A stretch of 64,000 nucleotides of DNA from Herbiconiux sp. SALV-R1 (lineage in GTDB: Bacteria > Actinomycetota > Actinomycetes > Actinomycetales > Microbacteriaceae): contig NZ_CP053344.1 of NCBI RefSeq assembly GCF_013113715.1, forward strand, positions 4,216,001 to 4,280,000, written 5' to 3'. The notes under the pieces were generated by a model that had not been told where the DNA came from, did not search any database, and worked only from the letters and a program-made list of their open reading frames with translations. A program made the position numbers and the translations under genes. Of the stretch, positions 45,755 through 54,613 are shown in pieces (within the stretch, counting starts at the first letter, position 1; every line of letters begins with the position of its first letter).

Positions 45755-46732
45755 GTGACCGAAGTCCTGAACAGTCCCGCCACCGCGGAGGCGGCGGAGC
45801 GCCGGCCCGTGAGGCGCCCCCGCCGCGGCGGCAACAGCGGCCTCGGAGGAAACGGCGCCTCCGGCGGGGCCCTGCGCACACCGGTGTGGTTCATCGTGCC
45901 GGCGCTCGTCGTCTACGCGGTCATCGTGCTGTGGCCGAACCTCCAGGGGCTGTTCTACTCCCTCACCGACTGGGACGGACTCGGCAGCACGTGGTCGTTC
46001 GTCGGCTTCGGGAACTTCGCCGACGTGCTCCAAGACCCCAACACCCTGCGGGCCATCGGCAACACCTTCCTGCTGACCGTCGTGGTCACGGTGTTCCAGA
46101 ACCTCATCGGCCTGCTGCTCGCGCTGGGGCTCAACACCCGCGTCAAGAGCCGCTACGTGCTCCGCCTGGTCTTCTTCCTGCCGGTCGTGCTCACGCCGAT
46201 CGTCGCCGGGTTCCTCTGGAAGTACCTGTTGAGCCCCACCGGCACCATCAACACCGCGCTCGAGTCGGTCGGCCTGTCGGCACTCCAGCAGGACTGGCTG
46301 GGCAACCCCGACATCGTCATCTTCTCCATCGCCGCCGCCATCATCTGGCAGGGGGCCGGTTACTCGATGGTCATCTTCCTGGCGGGTCTGCAGGGGGTGC
46401 CCGAAGACGTCTTGGAGGCCTCCTCGCTCGACGGGGCGGGATCGTTCCGGCGCACCGTCAGCATCGTGCTGCCGCTTATCAACGGAGCGATCGTGGTGAA
46501 CGTGCTGCTGACGCTCATCGCCACCCTCAAGCAGTTCGACATGGTGTTCGCGATGACCAAGGGCGGGCCGGCCGGTGCCAGCGAGACGATGGCGACCATC
46601 GTCTACAAGACCGCGTTCACCTACCTGCAGTACCCGACCGCGCTGGCGCAGGGTGTGGTGCTGACCATCATCGTCGGCGTCATCGCCTTCGGGCAGTTCC
46701 GTCTCACCCAGCGCAAGGGAGAAGTCTCGTGA
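45755..46732 (+). CDS. Carbohydrate ABC transporter permease (MalF class)
   Basis: A 325-residue CUT1 permease: a basic Gly-rich N-terminal tail, six membrane segments and the EAA loop VLEASSLDGAGSFRRT near residue 230. The GTG at 45755 was preferred; the frame opens at 45611 but that extension crosses the operator. An out-of-frame ATG at 45720 would give only a short peptide. First gene of the permease-permease-binding-protein operon; no ATPase is encoded. Confidence 0.85.
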   Translation: MTEVLNSPATAEAAERRPVRRPRRGGNSGLGGNGASGGALRTPVWFIVPALVVYAVIVLWPNLQGLFYSLTDWDGLGSTWSFVGFGNFADVLQDPNTLRAIGNTFLLTVVVTVFQNLIGLLLALGLNTRVKSRYVLRLVFFLPVVLTPIVAGFLWKYLLSPTGTINTALESVGLSALQQDWLGNPDIVIFSIAAAIIWQGAGYSMVIFLAGLQGVPEDVLEASSLDGAGSFRRTVSIVLPLINGAIVVNVLLTLIATLKQFDMVFAMTKGGPAGASETMATIVYKTAFTYLQYPTALAQGVVLTIIVGVIAFGQFRLTQRKGEVS

Positions 46733-47550
46733 ATCGCTACACCGCGAAGACCGCGGTTCTCGAGGTCGTGCTCATCGTCGCCGGCCTGGTCTTCATCGCG
46801 CCGCTGGTCGTGATGGTGTCGGTGGCGCTGCGAGACCCCGACGGCGACGTCGGTCTCCTCGGCTTCACCTGGCCGCTCAACTTCGGCAACTTCGGCACGG
46901 CGTGGGTGCAGTCGGCCATGGGGGCGAGCCTGCTCAACAGCGCCTTCATCACCTCCGTCTCGGTGTTCCTCATCATCGCCCTCGCCTCCACGGCCGCCTA
47001 CACGCTGACCAGGAAGACCCGACGGTGGTCGCGCGGGGTGTTCTACCTCTTCCTCGCCGGCTTCCTCTTCCCCGGCCAGCTCGCGATGCTGCCGCTGTAC
47101 CTCTGGTTCGCCAGCATCGGGCTGGTGGGCACCCCGGTGGCCGTGATCGTGATCAACGTGGGTGGCTTCCTCCCGTTCGCGATCTTTTTGTACTCGGCGT
47201 TCCTGCGCGACCTCCCGCGCGACTACGAGGAGGCCGCCACCATCGACGGCGCGCGCCCGAGCCGGGCCTTCCTCTCGGTCGTGTTCCCCCTGCTCCGGCC
47301 CATCACCGGCACGATCGTCATCCTGAGCGGCCTGGCCATCTGGAACGACTTCTTCACGCCCCTGCTCTATCTCTCCGGCAGCGGCACGTCGACGGCACCC
47401 CTGTCCGTGTACACCTTCGTGAGCACCTACGGGGCGAACTGGCCCCTCGTCTTCGCGGCGCTGATCATCTCGATCATCCCCATCCTCATCGCCTACTTCC
47501 TGATGCAGCGGTTCATCATCCGCGGCTTCGCATCCGGTCTCAAAGGCTGA
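46729..47550 (+). CDS. Carbohydrate ABC transporter permease (MalG class)
   Basis: A 273-residue permease with six membrane segments, EAA loop YEEAATIDGARPSRAF near residue 170 and the typical RFIIRGFASG end. The GTG start overlaps the preceding stop by four bases (GTGA), so expression is coupled. It completes the channel of the importer that faces the glycosidase operon. Confidence 0.9.
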   Translation: MNRYTAKTAVLEVVLIVAGLVFIAPLVVMVSVALRDPDGDVGLLGFTWPLNFGNFGTAWVQSAMGASLLNSAFITSVSVFLIIALASTAAYTLTRKTRRWSRGVFYLFLAGFLFPGQLAMLPLYLWFASIGLVGTPVAVIVINVGGFLPFAIFLYSAFLRDLPRDYEEAATIDGARPSRAFLSVVFPLLRPITGTIVILSGLAIWNDFFTPLLYLSGSGTSTAPLSVYTFVSTYGANWPLVFAALIISIIPILIAYFLMQRFIIRGFASGLKG

Positions 47551-47604
47551 TCTCCCGACCCACCACAGCAACACCCATCCCTGCACACCCTTGAAAGGAA
47601 CACG

Positions 47605-48888
47605 ATGTCATCGAAGACTCGTCCCGTTCGCGTCGCCGCGGCGATGCTGACGATCGGCGCCGTCGGCGCCGCACTGGCCGGATGCTCCACCACCGTCGGC
47701 GGCGGGGGTGGCGACGATCAGACGCTGACCGTCGGCACCAACGGCAACACCGGCATGCTCGCGGTGATCGACAAGTTCGAAGCCGACAACCCGGGCGTCA
47801 CCGTCACGATCCAGGATTCGCCCGACGCCTACCAGCAGGTCACCGCCACCCAGCTCACGGGTGGCACCGCACCCGACGTCATGCAGGTCTTCCCCGGCAC
47901 GGGCAACAACGTGAGCGTGAAGATCGCCGGCGACAAGGGCTTCTTCGCCGACCTCAGCTCGGAGGAGTGGGTGGCGAGCCTGCCCGACGCGGCGAAAGAC
48001 CTGCTCACGACCAACGACGGCGAGGTGGTCGCCGTGCCCATGACGTTCTCGTCGATCGGCGCGCTGTACAACACCAACGCCCTCGCCGAGGCCGGTCTAT
48101 CGGAGCCGACGACCTGGAGCGAGGTGCTCCAGTTCTGCAGCGACGCCACCGCCGCCGGCAAGGTGGCCTACGGCCTCGGGCTCTCCGACGCCTGGACGAC
48201 CCAGCTCATCCCGTACGCCCTCGTCGCGACCCTGGTCTACGCCGACGACCCCGACTTCGCCGAGCAGCAGGCCGACGGAACCGCGAGCTTCTCCGACTCG
48301 AAGTGGAAGGAGGCGTTCCAGAAGTACCTCGACATGGATGCGGCGGGCTGCTTCAACCCGTCGCCCAACGGCACCTCCTACCAACAGGTGCGTGACGCCA
48401 TCGTCGCGGGCACCACGCTCGCCACGGTGACCGTGGCGGCCGAGAGCAAGGCCATCGCCGCGACCGGCGGCAGCGACCTCGTTCTCGACCTTCAGGCGTT
48501 CCCGGCGACCGACGACGCCGCGGGCACCTACCTCTCCGCCACCGTCGGCCCGTCGTTCGCCGTGAACGCGAAGGCCGGCAACCAAGACCTGGCGAAGAAG
48601 TTCGTGGCCTACCTGGCCGAGCCCGAGACGCAGATCACCTACGCCGACGCCTACGGCGACACCGCGGCGCTGCCCGGCGACCTGACGCAGGACTCGCAGG
48701 TGTCGCAGATGGCCGCCGAGTTCATCGCGAAAAACCAGATCTCCACCTGGCCCGACCAGCTCTGGCCGAGCACCACCATCCAGCCCGCCGTGTTCGACGG
48801 CGTGCAGGGCCTGTTCGCGGGCTCGGTCGACATCCAGACCGTGCTGAAGAACATGGACGACGCGTTCGCCGAGGGCGCTTCGCAGTGA
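47605..48888 (+). CDS. Carbohydrate ABC transporter substrate-binding lipoprotein
   Basis: A 427-residue family 1 solute-binding protein: signal peptide, lipobox ALAGC (Cys near 29), a short Gly-rich linker and two lobes starting LTVGTNGNTGML. AAAGGAA lies eight bases upstream of ATG. It delivers sugar to the two permeases before it. Given the neighbouring GH35, GH78 and GH42, the ligand may be a galactose/rhamnose-containing oligosaccharide. A 15-base-pair terminator follows. Confidence 0.9.
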   Translation: MSSKTRPVRVAAAMLTIGAVGAALAGCSTTVGGGGGDDQTLTVGTNGNTGMLAVIDKFEADNPGVTVTIQDSPDAYQQVTATQLTGGTAPDVMQVFPGTGNNVSVKIAGDKGFFADLSSEEWVASLPDAAKDLLTTNDGEVVAVPMTFSSIGALYNTNALAEAGLSEPTTWSEVLQFCSDATAAGKVAYGLGLSDAWTTQLIPYALVATLVYADDPDFAEQQADGTASFSDSKWKEAFQKYLDMDAAGCFNPSPNGTSYQQVRDAIVAGTTLATVTVAAESKAIAATGGSDLVLDLQAFPATDDAAGTYLSATVGPSFAVNAKAGNQDLAKKFVAYLAEPETQITYADAYGDTAALPGDLTQDSQVSQMAAEFIAKNQISTWPDQLWPSTTIQPAVFDGVQGLFAGSVDIQTVLKNMDDAFAEGASQ

Positions 48889-48895
48889 CCGACAG

Positions 48896-48932
48896 CCGTG
48901 TTTCCGCGCGCCGGAATCGCGCGGAAACACGG
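48896..48932 (+). terminator. Strong terminator after the ABC operon
   Basis: CCGTGTTTCCGCGCG (48896-48910) pairs perfectly with CGCGCGGAAACACGG (48918-48932), a 15-base-pair stem with a seven-base loop. It separates the ABC operon from the LacI gene. Confidence 0.85.
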
Positions 48933-48959
48933 CGTCTTCGTCCCTAGACTATGAGGATC

Positions 48960-49979
48960 ATGAGTCCGACGCCGACGGCACCACCTCGCCGGCCGACCAT
49001 CGATGACGTGGCACGCGAAGCCGGTGTCTCCAAAGGCACCGTCTCCCGGGCGCTCAACGGAGGCCGGTGGGTCAGCCCCGAGTCGCAGAGGGCTGTGGAT
49101 GCGGCGGTCAAGAAGACCGGCTACCGCGCCAACGCCTACGCGCGCGGGCTGAAGCTGCAGCGCGCCGGGTCGGTCGCGTTCCTCCTCGGCGAAGACCTCG
49201 ACCGCATGTTCAGCGACCCCAACTTCGCCGTGCTCATGCGGGGCGCCTCCGAGAGCCTGGCCGAGCGGAACATGGCGATGGTGCTCCTCCTGGCCGGGGC
49301 CGCCGAGGAACGCAAGCGAGCGCTCGACTTCATCGGCGCCGGGCAGATCGACGGGGTCATGCTGGTCTCCTGGCACGAAGACCTCGGCGTGCTCGAAGAC
49401 CTGCATCGGGCGGGCATCCCCACCATCTTCTGCGGGGTGCCGCAGAGCGACCGTGGCGCGGTGAGCTACGTCTCGGCTGACGACTACGAAGGCGCGATGC
49501 AGATGACCGAGCACCTCCTTTCGCGGGGGCGGAGCCGCATCGCGATGATCGCCGGGCCGCGCCACGGTGTCACGGGCTCCCTCCGGGTGGACGGTTTCCG
49601 CGCGGTGCTCGGCGACCGCGCCGACCCGAACCTCATCGTGCACGGCGACTACTCGCGCGAGAGCGGCGCGGAGGCGATGCGGGAGCTTCTCGCACGCGAC
49701 CCGCACATCGACGGGGTGTTCGCCGCGAACGACCTCATGGCGGCCGGGGCCATCGCGGCCGCCCAGCGGGTCGGCCGGCGGGTGCCGCTCGACATCTCGA
49801 TCGGGGGCTTCGACGACAGCTCGGCGGCCGTGGCGAGCGACCCGCAGATCACCACCATGCGCCAGCCGTTCCAGCGCATCAGCAACGAGATGACGAGGCT
49901 GCTCATGGAGAGCATCGCCGGGGCGCCGGCCGCCCACCTCAGCCTGCGCACCGAACTGGTCGTCCGCGACTCGACCTGA
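48960..49979 (+). CDS. LacI-family repressor of the GH/ABC locus
   Basis: A 339-residue LacI regulator: HTH TIDDVAREAGVSKGTVSRAL near residues 12-31, then hinge (AYARGLKL) and effector domain. I chose ATG 48960: a TAGACT -10 box (48945-48950) is nine bases upstream, while the earlier in-frame ATG at 48951 directly abuts that box and would hardly be transcribed. It probably binds the mirrored sites at 45587 and 45676 and controls the divergent operons. The ligand should be a sugar from the same pathway. Confidence 0.88.
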   Translation: MSPTPTAPPRRPTIDDVAREAGVSKGTVSRALNGGRWVSPESQRAVDAAVKKTGYRANAYARGLKLQRAGSVAFLLGEDLDRMFSDPNFAVLMRGASESLAERNMAMVLLLAGAAEERKRALDFIGAGQIDGVMLVSWHEDLGVLEDLHRAGIPTIFCGVPQSDRGAVSYVSADDYEGAMQMTEHLLSRGRSRIAMIAGPRHGVTGSLRVDGFRAVLGDRADPNLIVHGDYSRESGAEAMRELLARDPHIDGVFAANDLMAAGAIAAAQRVGRRVPLDISIGGFDDSSAAVASDPQITTMRQPFQRISNEMTRLLMESIAGAPAAHLSLRTELVVRDST

Positions 49980-50034
49980 TCGGCGGTTCGACCCGATCGA
50001 GGGTCCGACCCGATCGACGGCCCGACCCGATCAT
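49967..50034 (+). repeat. 17-base tandem repeat, three to four copies
   Basis: Units of 17 bases (core CCGACCCGATCGA) at 49984-50000, 50001-50017 and 50018-50034, with a more divergent copy at 49967-49983 that contains the LacI stop codon. The GATC cores give weak dyad symmetry. The function is unknown; a slippage-derived minisatellite or multi-site binding region. Confidence 0.75.
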
Positions 50035-50096
50035 GCCGAGATCGGATGCGCGAACACCGACACACAGCTGTCGCGGCGGTGTTCGAGGCTTGGTGC

Positions 50097-50507
50097 ATGA
50101 CTGATCTGACACACGACACGAACCCGGCCGCTGCCCGCGAGGCGCTCGACCTGTGGCTGACGATGTGGAACGGCGACGGCGGCCTCGCGCGACGGATCTG
50201 CGCTGCCGACTTCCGCATCCGTTTCGCCGTCACCGAGGTGGACGGGTCGACGCCTGCCGACGACATCCGCTCGGCCGACGACTTCGCGGAGTACCTCGAC
50301 TGGTGGCACGGGGCGCACCCCGGGTTCGTGTTCTCGGCCGTCGCCGACGCGATCGACGGCCGGCACGGGCGGCTGATCTGGGACATGGAGGCGGGGGAGG
50401 TGCACATCGGCGGGGTCGACGTGTTCGACTTCGACGCGGAGGGGCGGGTCACCCGGGTGTGGTCGGCGGGCGGGCAACGGAGCATGCGGAGCGGGCCGGA
50501 GGCCTGA
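50097..50507 (+). CDS. SnoaL/NTF2-like protein
   Basis: A 136-residue small soluble protein with the cone-shaped NTF2/SnoaL fold pattern: N-terminal helix (REALDLWLTMWNGD), DFRIRFAV, and beta-strands ending VFDFDAEGRVTRVWSAGG. Such proteins bind small hydrophobic ligands or catalyse isomerisations. ATG 50097 gives the natural N-terminus; an earlier in-frame start at 50046 overlaps the repeat flank. It is 46 bases upstream of a WYL regulator gene in the same direction and may be co-transcribed. No catalytic assignment is possible. Confidence 0.7.
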   Translation: MTDLTHDTNPAAAREALDLWLTMWNGDGGLARRICAADFRIRFAVTEVDGSTPADDIRSADDFAEYLDWWHGAHPGFVFSAVADAIDGRHGRLIWDMEAGEVHIGGVDVFDFDAEGRVTRVWSAGGQRSMRSGPEA

Positions 50508-50553
50508 GCGCCCGCCCCGCCCGACCGTCGGTGGTGCCTGCGAGGATGACTGC

Positions 50554-51261
50554 ATGAAACGAGCCGAGCGGCTCTACGCTCTCGTCGACGTGCTGCGCGC
50601 CGCCGACCGGCCGTGGTCGGCGGCGCGGCTCGCCCGCGAGTTCGAGGTGTCGACGCGCACCATCGAGCGCGACATCGGGTCGTTGCAGGAGGCCGGCGTG
50701 CCGATCTACGCCGACCACGGTTCGACCGGCGGCTACTCCATCCTGCGCGAGTACTCCCTCCCGCCGCTGAAGCTCACGGCCGCCGAGTCGCTCGCCACCC
50801 TCGCCGGGCTGGCGTTGCTCGACTCCTCGCCCTACCAAGCCGCCGCCCGCCGTGCCCGCGCGAAGATCGCCGCGACCGTGAGCGACGAAGACCGCGCCCC
50901 GGTGCGCGAACTGCTGCAGTCGATGCACGTCATCGACGCCGTTCCGCTCACCGACGAGGTCGTTCCGCTCGGGATGCTCGCCGACGTCATCGCCGCCCGT
51001 CGCGTCGTCAGACTCACCTACGCCGACACGCATGACGACGGAAGCCCGAAGGTCACCGAGCGCGAGGTCGAGACCCTGGGCCTCCTCCGCGCGGGCGAGT
51101 CGTGGCTGCTCGCCGGCTGGTGCCGCCTCCGCGGCGCCATCCGCGGCTTCCGCATCGAGCAGATCACGCACCTCGATATCCTCGACGAGGTCGCCCCCGC
51201 CCGCGACCCCGACCTCTGGGCAGCCGACCTCGCCCGCTGGCCGACGCGAAGCCTGGGCTGA
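50554..51261 (+). CDS. HTH_11/WYL-domain transcriptional regulator
   Basis: A 235-residue regulator: an N-terminal DeoR-like winged helix (residues 1-57, with FEVSTRTIERDIGSLQ) and a C-terminal WYL-type sensor domain (about 135-215, with SWLLAGWCRLRGAIRGFRIEQI). WYL domains bind nucleic acids or nucleotides in some homologues. It converges with kdpD at 51331. A role near the SnoaL-like gene is inferred from adjacency only. Confidence 0.85.
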   Translation: MKRAERLYALVDVLRAADRPWSAARLAREFEVSTRTIERDIGSLQEAGVPIYADHGSTGGYSILREYSLPPLKLTAAESLATLAGLALLDSSPYQAAARRARAKIAATVSDEDRAPVRELLQSMHVIDAVPLTDEVVPLGMLADVIAARRVVRLTYADTHDDGSPKVTEREVETLGLLRAGESWLLAGWCRLRGAIRGFRIEQITHLDILDEVAPARDPDLWAADLARWPTRSLG

Positions 51262-51330
51262 GCGGCTGCGCCGCCGCAGACGCGTTCGTCGCAGGCCCCG
51301 CGGCGCCGTCATCGCGCCGTCGCGCCGTCT

Positions 51331-53961
51331 TCAGGACGCGCCGCTCGCGGCCTCGGCCGCGTGCAGCGTGACGACCATGGTCGAGCCGCCGCCCGGGGTC
51401 TCCTCAAACTCGAGGGTGCCGTTCATGCCCTCGATGAAGCCTTTCGAGAGGGCAAGGCCGAGGCCGAGGCCGGTGGTGTTGTCGACGTCACCGAGGCGCT
51501 GGAAGGGTACGAAGATGTCGTCGCGGCGGTCTTCGGGCACGCCGGGTCCGCGGTCGATGACGCGGATCTGCACGGTGTCGTGAAAAGCGGATGCGGCGAC
51601 CGCGACGGTCTGATCGGCTGGCGAGTAGCGCAGGGCGTTGGAGAGCAGGTTGACGAGCACACGCCCGAGCAGCACCGGGTCGGCCTGCACCGGAGGGAGG
51701 TCGGCGGGCAGGTCGAGGTCGACGGCGGACGGGCCGACGTCGAGCTCCTCGAGAGCGGCGGGCACGAGGTCGGCGAGGTCGGTGGGCCGGGGCGAGACGG
51801 CGAGCACGCCGGCCTGCACCCGGCTCACGTCGAGGAGGTCGGTGAGCAGGCGGGTGAGCTGGTCGAGGCCGGTCTCGGCCGTGTCGAGGAGCACGTCGCG
51901 ATCGGCCGGCGACAGGGTCGCGCCCGGAGCGCGCAACCCGGTGATCGCGGCGGTCGCGGCCGCCAGAGGGCGACGGAGGTCGTGGCCGACGGCGGCGAGC
52001 AGGGCGCTGCGCACCCGGTCGGCGGCGGCGAGCGGCGCCATCGCGCGGGCCGTCTGCTCGAGGTCGGCGTGCTCGAGGGCCGTGGCGAGCTGGGCGACGA
52101 TCACCCCGAGCAGCCGGCGGTCCGACGACTCGAGCGAGCGGCCGTGCAGTTCGAGGGTGGCGTCGTCGTCGATCGGGATGCGCACACCCGGCTCGTCGCC
52201 CGCAGGCTCCCCGTCGCTCGCCAGCACCCGCTCGCGAGAGGCGGCCGTCTCGCTCCCGCCACCGTCCGCGCCGCCTTCGGCAGCCCTATGAGACCCGGCC
52301 CCGGCCCGGCCTTCCGCTCCCACGTCGCGCGCGGCCCCAGCATCCGCTTCCCCGGCCGCGGCCGGTTCCCGGATCAGGATGCGCACACCCGTCAGCCCGA
52401 AGGCCTCGCGCGTGCGGGTCACGAACGCCTGGAACGCGTCCTGCCCCCGCAGCACCTCGCCGGCGACACCGGCGATGAGCTCCGACTCGGCGGCCGAACG
52501 TCTCGCCGCCCGGGAGCGTCGCGCCGCCTGGTCGACCACGATCGACACGAGCACGGCGATGACGACGTAGAGCACCAGCGACAGCGCGTGCCGCGGGTTG
52601 TCGATGTGCACCGTGTAGAGCGGGTCGACGAAGAGGAAGTCGAGCGTCACCCCCGACAGCACGGCCGCGAACAACGCCGGCCAGATGCCCCCCACCAGCG
52701 CGACCACGACGACGAGCAGCTGGTAGCTCAGCACGTCGGAGGTGATCGACTCCTCGTTGTGGAACAGCGACAGCAGCCAGGTGAGCAGCGGCCCACCCAC
52801 GAGCGCCACGACGAACCCGTACACGCGCCGCCGCACGGTGAGCGAGCCGTGCGCGTGCGGCAGCGACAACCGCCGTCCGCCGGCGGCGGCGTGGGTGACG
52901 ATGTGCACGTCGATGTCGCCGGACTCGCGGATGACGGTCGCGCCGATGCCGGCGCCGGTGACGAGGGCGGTGAGGCGGGAGCGGCGGCTGACGCCGATGA
53001 CGAGCTGGGTCGCGTTGGCCGAGCGGGCGAACTCGACCAGCGCGGCCGGGATGTCGGTGCCCACGACTTGATGGAACGTCCCGCCGAGGCTCTCGACCAG
53101 GGACCTTTGCGCGGCGAGGGCGCCGGGGTCGGCCTGCCTGAGCCCGTCCTGGCTGGTGACGTGCACGGCGAGGAGCTGCCCGCCCGCGGACCGGGCGGCG
53201 ATCCGTGACCCGCGCCGCAGCAGCGTCTCACCCTCCGGCCCACCGGTGAGGGCGACGACGACCCGTTCCCGGGCTTCCCATTTCTGCCCGATGCCGTGCT
53301 CGAGGCGGTATTTCTGCAGGGAGGAGTCGACCTCGTCGGCGAGCCACAACAACGCGAGCTCTCGCAGGGCGGTGAGGTTCCCGAGCCGGAAGTAGTTCGA
53401 CAGGGCTGCGTCGATCCGCGCCGCCGGGTAGACGACCCCTTCCGAGAGGCGGTCGCGGAGGGCTTGGGGGGCGAGGTCGATGACCTCGATCTGGTCGGCC
53501 TGCCGCAGCACCGCATCCGGGATCGTCTCCCGCTGCGGCACCCCGGTGATCTGCTGCACCACGTCGTTGAGCGACTCGATGTGCTGGATGTTCACCGTCG
53601 AGATCACGTCGATACCGGCGTCGAGGAGGGTCTCGACATCCCGCCACCGCTTCTCGTGCCGTGAACCGGGCGCGTTCGTGTGGGCGAGTTCGTCGACGAG
53701 GGCGACGCGGGGTGCGCGGGCGAGCACGGCATCGAGGTCCATCTCCTGAAGCTCCACACCCCGGTGCGAGACGACGGCGCGGGGGATGATCTCGAACCCC
53801 GCCGTCATCGCCTTGGTGGCGGCGCGCCCGTGGGTCTCGACGACCGCGACGACCACGTCCTTGCCCGCGGCCCGCAGCCGCCGGCCTTCTTCGAGCATGG
53901 CGTAGGTCTTCCCCACCCCGGGCGCCGCCCCGAGCAGCACCCGCAACCGACCCTGCCTCAT
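51331..53961 (-). CDS. kdpD: KdpD osmosensing sensor histidine kinase
   Basis: An 876-residue sensor kinase. The N-terminal KdpD domain carries Walker A GAAPGVGKT at 11-19, followed by a USP-like domain (about 230-350), four membrane segments (about 380-490), a GAF-like region with an Ala/Gly-rich insert (about 560-600) and a kinase core with His660 (GHDLRRP) and N-box NLLSNALRYSP. ATG 53961 sits 20 bases after kdpC. It is the last gene of the kdp operon; the usual response regulator gene kdpE does not follow. The 3' neighbour is the convergent WYL gene. Confidence 0.93.
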   Translation of the reverse strand: MRQGRLRVLLGAAPGVGKTYAMLEEGRRLRAAGKDVVVAVVETHGRAATKAMTAGFEIIPRAVVSHRGVELQEMDLDAVLARAPRVALVDELAHTNAPGSRHEKRWRDVETLLDAGIDVISTVNIQHIESLNDVVQQITGVPQRETIPDAVLRQADQIEVIDLAPQALRDRLSEGVVYPAARIDAALSNYFRLGNLTALRELALLWLADEVDSSLQKYRLEHGIGQKWEARERVVVALTGGPEGETLLRRGSRIAARSAGGQLLAVHVTSQDGLRQADPGALAAQRSLVESLGGTFHQVVGTDIPAALVEFARSANATQLVIGVSRRSRLTALVTGAGIGATVIRESGDIDVHIVTHAAAGGRRLSLPHAHGSLTVRRRVYGFVVALVGGPLLTWLLSLFHNEESITSDVLSYQLLVVVVALVGGIWPALFAAVLSGVTLDFLFVDPLYTVHIDNPRHALSLVLYVVIAVLVSIVVDQAARRSRAARRSAAESELIAGVAGEVLRGQDAFQAFVTRTREAFGLTGVRILIREPAAAGEADAGAARDVGAEGRAGAGSHRAAEGGADGGGSETAASRERVLASDGEPAGDEPGVRIPIDDDATLELHGRSLESSDRRLLGVIVAQLATALEHADLEQTARAMAPLAAADRVRSALLAAVGHDLRRPLAAATAAITGLRAPGATLSPADRDVLLDTAETGLDQLTRLLTDLLDVSRVQAGVLAVSPRPTDLADLVPAALEELDVGPSAVDLDLPADLPPVQADPVLLGRVLVNLLSNALRYSPADQTVAVAASAFHDTVQIRVIDRGPGVPEDRRDDIFVPFQRLGDVDNTTGLGLGLALSKGFIEGMNGTLEFEETPGGGSTMVVTLHAAEAASGAS

Positions 53962-53981
53962 CGCGACGCCACCGCGCGCGA

Positions 53982-54584
53982 TCAGCCGGCCAGCTGCGAC
54001 AGCGCCACGTTCAGCTGCAGCACGTTCACCGTCGGCTCGCCGAGGTAACCGAGGTCGCGACCCTGCACGAACGAGTCGACCAGCCCCTTCACCTGCTCCT
54101 CGCTCAGCCCCCGCGCCGTCGCGACCCGCGCGACCTGCTCGTAGGCGTACTCGGGGCTGATGTGGGGGTCGAGCCCCGAGCCCGACGTGGTGAGGGCGTC
54201 GACCGGGATGCTGTCGGCCGGCACCCCGTCGGCCTCCGCGATGGCAGCGCGCCGGGCTTCGATCTCGGCGAGGAAGTCGGGGTTCTCGGGGCCGTAGTTG
54301 CTCGCCACCGACGCTCCGCCGTCGTAGCCGGCCGCAGAGGGCCGCGACTGGAACCACTCGGCAAGGGCGGTGCCGTCGGCGTCGGCGAATGACTGCCCGA
54401 GGAGCGACGAGCCCACGGGCTCGCCGTCGACGGTCACGATGCTGCCGTTCGCCTGAGCGGGCAGGGCGAGCTGGCCGATGCCGAGCACGGCCACGGGGTA
54501 GGCGATGCCGAGAACGACGGTCGCGACGATCATGTAGCGCAGAGCGACCCAGTAGGGGCGGGCGAACCCGCGGGTGGTAGCCAT
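53982..54584 (-). CDS. kdpC: K+-transporting ATPase subunit KdpC
   Basis: A 200-residue accessory subunit with a single N-terminal membrane helix (about residues 15-38) and an extracytoplasmic domain: GSSLLGQSFADADG, FQSRPSAAGYDGG and the hallmark SGSGLDPHISPEYA near residue 145. It stabilises the KdpFABC complex. It follows kdpB by 29 bases and precedes kdpD. Confidence 0.95.
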   Translation of the reverse strand: MATTRGFARPYWVALRYMIVATVVLGIAYPVAVLGIGQLALPAQANGSIVTVDGEPVGSSLLGQSFADADGTALAEWFQSRPSAAGYDGGASVASNYGPENPDFLAEIEARRAAIAEADGVPADSIPVDALTTSGSGLDPHISPEYAYEQVARVATARGLSEEQVKGLVDSFVQGRDLGYLGEPTVNVLQLNVALSQLAG

Positions 54585-54613
54585 GATGAGGTCCTGTTCT
54601 GAGAGGGAGGGGT

